Source of the DNA: an uncultured Chloroflexota bacterium
GTDB lineage: Bacteria; Chloroflexota; Limnocylindria; Limnocylindrales; CSP1-4
DNA length: 10,972 nt
Assembly: GCA_903930745.1 (NCBI GenBank)
Contig: CAIYZX010000153.1
Span: forward strand, 1 to 10,972
Direction of reading: 5' to 3'
Shown here: positions 1 to 5,379 of the stretch, piece after piece
Layout of the letters: each line of letters opens with the position of its first letter
Numbering within the stretch: position 1 is the first letter of the stretch
Notes under the pieces: model-generated
Told to the model about the DNA's origin: nothing
The model's input: the letters and a program-made list of their open reading frames with translations, nothing else
Database searches by the model: none
Program-made: the position numbers and the translations under genes

Positions 1-281
1 TCGGCGGCGACGGCCTGGGCCTTCTCCGCGAACTTCTGGCCCTGCTCGGTGGTGACCTCGGCCACCTTCTGCGCGATGGGGCCAGCCTTCACGGCGGCCA
101 GCGCCGCCAGCTCCGCGGCCTTGGCGCCAACCTGGCGCGCCACCGGGGCGGCCTCCTTGGCGATGCCCGCGATCATGGCCTCAAGCTGGGCCATCCACTC
201 CTTGGCCTTCTCGGCGTTGGGGTTGGTTCCGGCGCCCTGGCCCGCGGCCTCGCCGGCGGGGGTCTCGTTCTGCTCCGCCAT
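1..281 (-). CDS. Ala/Lys-rich helical protein, N-terminal part, function unknown
   Basis: The start codon is ATG at 281-279 and the frame stays open to the left edge, giving about 93 visible residues; the C-terminus lies outside the window. A strong Shine-Dalgarno (GAGGAGGT) ends 5 nt before the ATG, which makes this a real gene and fixes the start. Residues 1-20 are polar and disordered-looking (Gln, Glu, Gly, Asn, Thr). From about residue 21 onward the sequence is a continuous run of Ala, Lys, Glu, Gln and Val typical of a long amphipathic helix or coiled coil, with repeated phrases such as VARQVGAKAAEL and IAQKVAEV. There is no signal peptide, Cys pair or catalytic motif. The composition resembles LEA-like, apolipoprotein-like or histone-H1-like helical proteins, but I recognise no family and assign no function. 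It is separated from priA by 156 nt containing hairpins, so it is probably its own transcription unit. A GACAAT hexamer (332-327) could be its -10 box, but no -35 partner is visible. Confidence 0.8.
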   Translation of the reverse strand, partial: MAEQNETPAGEAAGQGAGTNPNAEKAKEWMAQLEAMIAGIAKEAAPVARQVGAKAAELAALAAVKAGPIAQKVAEVTTEQGQKFAEKAQAVAA

Positions 282-286
282 GGGGT

Positions 287-294
287 ACCTCCTC
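287..294 (-). promoter_or_regulatory. Strong Shine-Dalgarno of the hypothetical gene
   Basis: On the minus strand the sequence reads GAGGAGGT followed by 5 nt and ATG at 281. It is the longest match to the anti-Shine-Dalgarno in the window and much stronger than those of the neighbouring operon genes, suggesting that this small protein is translated efficiently. Confidence 0.75.
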
Positions 295-351
295 GTGCTC
301 CTGCACGCTGTGGCGATGTCCCGGCCATTGTCCCCCGGTTCCGCGGGCAGC

Positions 352-373
352 GCATGGGCCGGTGGTCCCATGC
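352..373 (-). terminator. Hairpin 2 downstream of priA
   Basis: A perfect 7-bp stem (GCATGGG at 352-358 pairing with CCCATGC at 367-373) encloses the 8-nt loop CCGGTGGT (plus-strand reading). It lies directly next to a second hairpin at 374-397 with a nearly identical loop. It sits 65 nt beyond the priA stop and 71 nt before the next start. No U-tract follows on either strand, so it would be a non-canonical terminator or an RNA element in the leader of the downstream gene. Confidence 0.4.
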
Positions 374-397
374 AGCCCTCCCCGGTCGTGGAGGGCT
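374..397 (-). terminator. Hairpin 1 downstream of priA
   Basis: A perfect 8-bp stem (AGCCCTCC at 374-381 pairing with GGAGGGCT at 390-397) encloses the 8-nt loop CCGGTCGT. It is the first strong hairpin after the priA stop (438), about 40 nt downstream in the direction of transcription. A weak 5-bp stem (419-423 with 429-433) lies between. It is the most plausible end of the ileS-priA operon, although it lacks a U-tract, as is common in GC-rich genomes. Confidence 0.45.
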
Positions 398-437
398 CTC
401 GTGCACCGTGGTCCGCGCCGGGCCTGCCGCCCGAAGG

Positions 438-3092
438 CTAGAGGAGGCTCTCCGGGTCCACGTCCACGCTCCACGGCGCGCCAGGCACCGGGTCAAGGAG
501 CGCCAGCGGGTTGTGGCCGCGCAGCACCACGTTGAAGCGCCACCGCTCCGCCCGCCGGGCGACGTAGGCGGGCGCCGGGCCCACCACCTGGACGTGCGAG
601 CCCACGTCGCGGGCGCGCTCGCGGAGCCGGTCGGCCATCGCCTGGGCCTCGCGCTCGGCTGCCTCGCGGGACTCCATCGCCACCGTGAGCTTCACCAGCT
701 CCCCGAAGGGCGGTGAGCCGAACCGGCGACGGAGGTCCAGCTCCGCGGCGTAGAAGGCGCGCGCGTCGCGCTCCACAACGGCCACGATGGCGCGGTGATC
801 CGGCCGGTACGTCTGGATGATCGCCCGACCCGGCAGGTCTCCCCTCCCCGCCCTTCCCACGGCCTGCGCGAGGAGCTGGTACGTGCGCTCGGCGGCCCGC
901 TCGTCCGGGAGATTGAGCGCGATGTCCGCGGACACCACGCCAACCAGGGTCACCTCCGCGATGTCGAGGCCCTTGGTCACAAGGCTCGTCCCCACGAGGA
1001 CGTCCAGGCGGCCGGCGGCGAAGTCGTCGAGGACCTTCTCCGCGGCGCCCTTGCGCTCCACCACGTCACGGTCAAGGCGGCCCACCCGCAGGTCCGGGAA
1101 CAGCTCGCGCACCTCTCGCTCCACGCGCTCCGTGCCGCCACCCACGTAGCGGATGCGCGGCGATCGGCACTCCGGCGCCGGGCACCGGGTGGCGATGGGC
1201 CAGGCCCGCCCGCAGTGGTGGCAGCGCAGCGTGATGCCGGCCTGGTGGTAGACGAGCGGCCGATCGCAGTCCGGGCACGCCTGCACGGCACCGCAGTCCC
1301 GGCACAGGACCACGGACGCGGTGCCCCGCCTGTTGAGGACCAGGATCGCGCGCTCGCCCGCGTCCGTGTCCAGCTCGCCCAGCGCCGCCGCCAGCGGCCC
1401 CGAGAAGAGCCCGCGGTTCCCGGCGGCCAGCTCCTCGCGCATGTCCACCGCCGTGACCTGCGGCTCTGCCCCGGCCGCCCTGCGCGGGAGGAGCACGCGC
1501 CGGTACCGGCCCGCCTCCGCGTTCCCCACCGTCTCCACGGACGGCGTGGCGGATCCCAACACCACGGCGGCACCCGCGAGGCTCCCCAGCCGCAGTGCCA
1601 TGTCCCGGGCCTGGAAGCGCGGCGTGCGGTCCGCCTTGTACGCGGCGTCGTGCTCCTCGTCCACGATGACCACGCCCACGTCCTCGAGTGGGGCCAGGAG
1701 CGCCGTGCGCGTGCCCACCACGAGATCCACGTCGCCCCCGCGGATGCGGCGCCACTCGTCGCCGCGCTCGCCTTCGCCCAGGCCGGAGTGCAGGACGGCG
1801 ATGCGGGCGTCCAGGTCCGCGCGCAGGCGGTCCGTGATGGGCGTGGCGAGCGCCACCTCCGGGACCAGCAGGAGCGCCGGGCGGCCGGCGGCGAGGCTCG
1901 CGGCGATGGCCTCGACGTAGATCGCCGTCTTGCCGCTGCCGGTGACGCCGTCGAGGAGGATGGGCCGGGGATCCCGGGTGGCGACCGCGCTGCCGATGGC
2001 GTCCACGGCACGGGCCTGCTGCGGGAGGAGGGCGGCGCCGCCGGGGCGCGCGCCGCGGGTGGGCGTGGGACGGTGGGCCAGCGGGCGACGGGGACGCTCG
2101 CGCACCTCCGCGTGCACGAGTCCGCGACGGACCAGGCCCGCGATGCCCGAGGTGCCATGCCGCTCCGCAACCCGGGTGGCCGCCACGCCGGTCGATGCCT
2201 CTACGTCTGCCGGGCCGGTGGTCGAGGCGGCGACGCGGGCCGCCGCGGGATCCGCCGCCAGTTCGTCCAGCGCGGCGCGCTGCCGGGGACCCAGCGCCCG
2301 CCCGGCGATCCGCTCGCCTGCGGCCAGCGCCGCCGCGGCGGCCACGCCCTCCGCGGTGAGCCAGAGCCTGCGCTCGTACCGCGGCCCGGACGCGGCGGCC
2401 AGCAGCGTCCACTCCAGGACGAGGAGGCCGCCGCCCTCGAGCGCCCGCAGCCGCCGGAGCAACGCCGGGCGCCCGTCCGCGGCGGAGAGATCCCGCACCG
2501 GCCGGGAGCGACCCGCCAGCTCGTCCAAGAGGTCCAGGTCCGCTGGCGCCAGCGTGGTCGCCGGATCCGCGAGCACACCCTCGCCCGCGGGCGTCACCTC
2601 GGCCATCAGCTCCAGGCGCTCCAGCAGGCCCGGCGGGAGCATCGCCTTGAGGACCACCGCGAGCGGCGCGAGGTACCGGGCGGCGATGGCCCCGGCGAGG
2701 CGAAGCGAGAGCGGAGGCAGCAGCGGGCCATCGGAGCGGACCCGAGCCACCAGCGGCCGGACCACGGCAGACGGGGCAAGCCGTGCGCGATCCCCGTCCC
2801 CGACCACGATGCCCAGGGACTGGCGCCCGCCCTTGCCGAACGGCACGAGGACGGCCTCGCCCGCCTCCACGTCCGCGAGGGACGCGGGCACGGCATAGGT
2901 GTACGTGCGCGGCCCGGGTCCCGCGGGGGCGTCCACCGCCACCTCGACCAGCCGGGCATCGGCACCGGCACCTCGATCGGCCCCGCCATCGGCATCGGCC
3001 ACCGGCCCGTCATCGGCCGGATCCCGCACCACATCGGCCCCCGTCCCGCCGGCGGGGTCCTCGTCCCACCGCAGGTCCAGCGTGGGCTCCAT
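438..3092 (-). CDS. priA: Primosomal protein N' (PriA), replication-restart helicase
   Basis: PriA is a 3'-5' superfamily 2 DNA helicase that recognises stalled forks and reloads the replicative helicase. Visible order in 884 residues: a variable 46-residue N-terminus; the 3'-DNA-binding domain from about 47 (VEVAVD... TYTYAVP); a winged-helix region; helicase lobe 1 with Walker A GVTGSGKT (382-389), DEEH box (479-482) and GSATPS (513-518); a zinc module with Cys 597, 600, 606, 609, 624, 627, 637 and 642; lobe 2 with GTSLVTKGLD (701-710) and QAVGRAGR (743-750); then the C-terminal domain. The protein is longer than the roughly 730 residues usual for the family, partly because of a low-complexity Asp/Gly/Ala N-terminus. 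The ATG lies 1 nt after the gmk stop (TGAgATG) with no good Shine-Dalgarno, so translation is probably coupled; a start further in, no later than about residue 47, is possible. The last zinc pair is C-x4-C rather than the usual C-x2-C. The commonly seen GTQM-x-AKG motif reads GTSLVTKG. Last gene of the operon. Confidence 0.95.
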   Translation of the reverse strand: MEPTLDLRWDEDPAGGTGADVVRDPADDGPVADADGGADRGAGADARLVEVAVDAPAGPGPRTYTYAVPASLADVEAGEAVLVPFGKGGRQSLGIVVGDGDRARLAPSAVVRPLVARVRSDGPLLPPLSLRLAGAIAARYLAPLAVVLKAMLPPGLLERLELMAEVTPAGEGVLADPATTLAPADLDLLDELAGRSRPVRDLSAADGRPALLRRLRALEGGGLLVLEWTLLAAASGPRYERRLWLTAEGVAAAAALAAGERIAGRALGPRQRAALDELAADPAAARVAASTTGPADVEASTGVAATRVAERHGTSGIAGLVRRGLVHAEVRERPRRPLAHRPTPTRGARPGGAALLPQQARAVDAIGSAVATRDPRPILLDGVTGSGKTAIYVEAIAASLAAGRPALLLVPEVALATPITDRLRADLDARIAVLHSGLGEGERGDEWRRIRGGDVDLVVGTRTALLAPLEDVGVVIVDEEHDAAYKADRTPRFQARDMALRLGSLAGAAVVLGSATPSVETVGNAEAGRYRRVLLPRRAAGAEPQVTAVDMREELAAGNRGLFSGPLAAALGELDTDAGERAILVLNRRGTASVVLCRDCGAVQACPDCDRPLVYHQAGITLRCHHCGRAWPIATRCPAPECRSPRIRYVGGGTERVEREVRELFPDLRVGRLDRDVVERKGAAEKVLDDFAAGRLDVLVGTSLVTKGLDIAEVTLVGVVSADIALNLPDERAAERTYQLLAQAVGRAGRGDLPGRAIIQTYRPDHRAIVAVVERDARAFYAAELDLRRRFGSPPFGELVKLTVAMESREAAEREAQAMADRLRERARDVGSHVQVVGPAPAYVARRAERWRFNVVLRGHNPLALLDPVPGAPWSVDVDPESLL
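2958..3038. repeat. Six-copy ATCGGC low-complexity tract in priA 5' end
   Basis: The hexamer ATCGGC (plus strand; GCCGAT on the coding strand) occurs at 2958, 2976, 2988, 2994, 3012 and 3033. Distances between copies are 18, 12, 6, 18 and 21, all multiples of 3, so on the coding strand it always reads Ala-Asp. It encodes the Asp/Ala/Gly-rich tail before the conserved PriA fold. It looks like an in-frame microsatellite-type expansion rather than a binding site. Confidence 0.6.
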
Positions 3093-3093
3093 C

Positions 3094-3723
3094 TCAGTCG
3101 ATGCGGATCCGCCGATCCGGGTTGCGGCGCTTCTCCTGCGCGATGATCGCCTCGATCTCCGCGGCCGTGCGCTCCACCTGGTCGTCCTCGTTGACCACCA
3201 CGCGGTCGAAGTCGCCCTGGCGCGCCAGCTCGATCGCGGCGTTGCGCTGCCGGATCTCCAGCTCGTCGGCGGTCTCGGTTGCCCGCGAGCGGAGCCGCTG
3301 GAAGAGCGCCTCCAGGCTGGGCGGCACGATGAAGATGAGGAGCGCGCCCGGGACCCGCTGCTTCACCACGTGGGCGCCCTGGACGTCGATCTTGAGGATG
3401 ACGTCGTGACCCTCGGACAGCGCGTCCGACACCTCGTGGCGCGGCGTGCCGTACCAGTTCTCGTGGACCTCGGCGGACTCCAGGAGCTCGCCCGACTCGC
3501 GGAGCGCGTCGAACTGGGCCCGGTCCACGAACCGGTACGAGACCCCGTCCACCTCGCCGGGCCGCGGGTGGCGCGTGGTGCAGGTCACCACGTAGTGGTA
3601 GTCCGGCGTGCGCGGGCGGTCCCGCAGCGCGTCGATGATGGTGTCCTTCCCTACCCCGGATGGCCCGCTGATGATCACCAGCTGGGCTCCGGGGGCGCCG
3701 AACAACGGCTCGGGCTCGGTCAT
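3094..3723 (-). CDS. gmk: Guanylate kinase
   Basis: Guanylate kinase phosphorylates GMP/dGMP to GDP/dGDP with ATP in the cytosol and is essential for GTP and dGTP supply. Using ATG 3723 the protein has 209 residues, normal for the family. Motifs: P-loop GPSGVGKDT (20-28, with Asp where Ser or Gly is usual); GMP-binding TTRHPRPGE (49-57); GVSYRF; ENWYGTP (88-94); DVQGA (113-117); and a C-terminal lid/helix region with an Arg-rich segment and the conserved DFDRVVVND-like stretch (here VVVNEDD). Start choice: an in-frame GTG lies one codon upstream (3726), but the Shine-Dalgarno GGGAGG at 3735-3730 is 6 nt from the ATG and only 3 nt from the GTG. The ATG also shares its A with the stop of the preceding gene (TGATG). 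It is followed 1 nt later by priA. The rpoZ and coaBC genes often found between gmk and priA are absent. Confidence 0.96.
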   Translation of the reverse strand: MTEPEPLFGAPGAQLVIISGPSGVGKDTIIDALRDRPRTPDYHYVVTCTTRHPRPGEVDGVSYRFVDRAQFDALRESGELLESAEVHENWYGTPRHEVSDALSEGHDVILKIDVQGAHVVKQRVPGALLIFIVPPSLEALFQRLRSRATETADELEIRQRNAAIELARQGDFDRVVVNEDDQVERTAAEIEAIIAQEKRRNPDRRIRID

Positions 3724-4850
3724 CACATCCCTCCCGCGGGGCGCCGGCCTGCCGAGACCTCGGCCGCGCGCAACCCGTCCAGCACCGCTTCAAGCTCGGC
3801 GGGCAGCGGCGCTTCCGCCCGGACGAGGCGCGTGGATCCCGGGGACACCAGCTCCACCCGCCACGCGTGCAGGAAGAGGCGCTCGAGATTGTCCGGGCCG
3901 CGGCGAGCGGTGCCCGTGCCGTAGACGGGGTCACCGGCAACCGGGTGGCCGAGGGCCGAGAGGTGGACGCGGATCTGGTGGGTGCGGCCGGTGATGAGGT
4001 CCAGCTCCAGCAGGGTCCAGTCGGCGAAGCGCTCCCGGACGCGGTAGCCGGTGGTTGCCGGGCGGCCGTCGTTGACCACGGCCATGCGCTTGCGGTCCTT
4101 GGGGTCCCGGCCGATGGGCGCCTCGATGCGGCCGATCGCCGCGGCCACGGCGCCCTGGACGAGCGCGAGGTACGTCTTGCGGACCCGGCGCGCCTTGAGC
4201 TGCGCCATCACGCTGGTCTGGGCCGCGTCGTTGCGGGCCACGATCAGGAGGCCGGACGTGTCGCGGTCCAGGCGGTGGACGATGCCCGGGCGGGCGACGC
4301 CCGCGATGCCGCCGTAGTGGTCGCCGCGGGCGAGGAGCGCGTTGACGAGGGTGCCGCGCCAGTGGCCGGGTGCCGGGTGGACCACGAGGCCGGAGGGCTT
4401 GTTGACGATGAGGATGTCGTCATCCTCGTAGACCACGTCCACGGGGATGGTGGGGTCGGGCTCCAGGTGGTATGGGATCTCCGGCTCCGGGACGTCGAGG
4501 GTTACCACGCCGCCGCGCATGACGGTGTTGGCGCGAAGGCGCCGGCCGTCCTGGTCCGTGAGGCGGCCGTCCGCGATCAGCTTCTGGACGAAGGAGCGCG
4601 TGAGGCCCGTGCGGTCCGCCACGAAGCGGTCGATGCGCCGGACGATCTCGCCGTCCGGGATGGGCAGGCGCCGGGAGCCCGCCTCAACGGAGGGGCGCTC
4701 CGGCTCGAGGCCGATGGGATCAAGGTCCAGCTCGTCATCGCCCGCCTCGTCGCCGGCCGCGGCAGCGGGCTCCAGCGCAAGCTCGAGATCGAGGTCGTCG
4801 CCTGCCTCGGCCGCGTCGCTGGCGTCGTTCGCGTCGCGCGGCTCAGGCAT
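3723..4850 (-). CDS. rluD: RluA/RluD-family rRNA pseudouridine synthase
   Basis: This enzyme isomerises specific uridines to pseudouridine, most likely in 23S rRNA; RluD itself acts on helix 69. In 375 residues: an acidic, Asp/Glu/Ala-rich N-terminal extension (about 1-58); an S4 RNA-binding domain (about 62-120, containing RRIDRFVADRTGLTRSFVQKL-like sequence); and a catalytic domain with DDDILIVNKPSGLVVHP, the signature HRLDRDTSG (192-200, catalytic Asp195) and GRTHQIRVHLSALGHPVAGD (288-307). All key residues are present. The ATG at 4850 overlaps the lspA stop by 8 nt (ATGCCTGA) and is preceded by GGGGAG with a 3-nt spacer. The stop overlaps the gmk ATG. Position after ileS and lspA is a widely conserved arrangement. 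The exact target uridine cannot be read from sequence, so the symbol denotes subfamily resemblance. The acidic leader is unusual for an RNA-binding protein and may be disordered. Confidence 0.92.
   Translation of the reverse strand: MPEPRDANDASDAAEAGDDLDLELALEPAAAAGDEAGDDELDLDPIGLEPERPSVEAGSRRLPIPDGEIVRRIDRFVADRTGLTRSFVQKLIADGRLTDQDGRRLRANTVMRGGVVTLDVPEPEIPYHLEPDPTIPVDVVYEDDDILIVNKPSGLVVHPAPGHWRGTLVNALLARGDHYGGIAGVARPGIVHRLDRDTSGLLIVARNDAAQTSVMAQLKARRVRKTYLALVQGAVAAAIGRIEAPIGRDPKDRKRMAVVNDGRPATTGYRVRERFADWTLLELDLITGRTHQIRVHLSALGHPVAGDPVYGTGTARRGPDNLERLFLHAWRVELVSPGSTRLVRAEAPLPAELEAVLDGLRAAEVSAGRRPAGGM
3730..3735 (-). promoter_or_regulatory. Shine-Dalgarno deciding the gmk start
   Basis: The coding strand reads GGGAGG, then GATGTG, then ATG at 3723. 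The spacing of 6 nt to this ATG, against 3 nt to the upstream in-frame GTG (3726), favours the ATG. The site lies inside the last codons of the pseudouridine synthase gene. Confidence 0.65.
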
Positions 4851-5379
4851 CGGCTCCCCAGGTTGTCGTGACCGGGAAGACGGTCAGCACGATGAGCATC
4901 ACGATGGCCGTGGTGATCCCGGCGTCCGCGATGTTGTAGGTCCAGAACCGGGCGGTGCCGATCCCCATGTCGATCCAGTCCACCACCGCGCCGTACTGGA
5001 GGCGGTCCAGCAGGTTGCCGATCGCGCCACCCAGAAGGAGCGAGAGGCAGATCGTGGTCATGATCCCCCGCCCCGCCTTGTAGTGGTAGAAGACGATCAG
5101 CGCCGCCACGGCCAGCGAGACGACCCCGAAGGCCGGGCCGCTGCGCGGCAGCATCCCGAACAGGATGCCGCTGTTCTCCCAGTAGACGACGCGGAGCCAG
5201 TCACCCAGCACCTGCGTGGGGGCGGCGCCCCGCTCCAGGGTGCCCGTGACCCAGCCCTTGGTGAGCTGGTCCGCCGCGAGCACCGCGATGGCGATGACCG
5301 CGAACAGGGTCCACCGGCCCAGTGACGGGGATCTCCAGGCTGACGGCGACTCTGTCACGTCAGACATGGGCTCAGGCAC
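4843..5379 (-). CDS. lspA: Lipoprotein signal peptidase (signal peptidase II)
   Basis: LspA is an integral membrane aspartyl protease that removes the signal peptide from diacylglyceryl-modified prolipoproteins. In 178 residues, four membrane segments are visible at about 22-42, 81-98, 107-124 and 150-172. Family motifs: ADQLTK (36-41); ENSGILFG (68-75), a variant of the usual N-x-G-A-x-F; GNLLDR (120-125) with catalytic Asp124; VVDWID (132-137); and YNIADAG (148-154) with catalytic Asp152. So the active dyad is intact. Length is slightly above the usual 150-170. Start: GTG at 5379 overlaps the ileS stop by 8 nt (GTGCCTGA), the same geometry as the next junction. An in-frame ATG at 5367, 4 nt after the ileS stop, would give 174 residues. 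Neither has a strong Shine-Dalgarno, so coupling to ileS translation is likely. ileS-lspA adjacency is common in bacteria. Confidence 0.95.
   Translation of the reverse strand: MPEPMSDVTESPSAWRSPSLGRWTLFAVIAIAVLAADQLTKGWVTGTLERGAAPTQVLGDWLRVVYWENSGILFGMLPRSGPAFGVVSLAVAALIVFYHYKAGRGIMTTICLSLLLGGAIGNLLDRLQYGAVVDWIDMGIGTARFWTYNIADAGITTAIVMLIVLTVFPVTTTWGADA

Noticed and set aside
327..332. GACAAT as a -10 promoter box for the hypothetical gene
   Set aside because: It is a plausible hexamer, but there is no -35 at 16-18 nt and a single hexamer in this composition is weak evidence, so it is mentioned only in the gene entry.
795..3146. Plus-strand open frame of 783 codons opposite priA
   Set aside because: Antisense shadow of priA. 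Its composition is that of a reverse-complement frame in a GC-rich gene, and no motif or Shine-Dalgarno is visible.
3867..4871. Plus-strand open frame of 334 codons opposite the pseudouridine synthase gene
   Set aside because: Antisense shadow of a gene with intact catalytic motifs; nothing recognisable in its translation.
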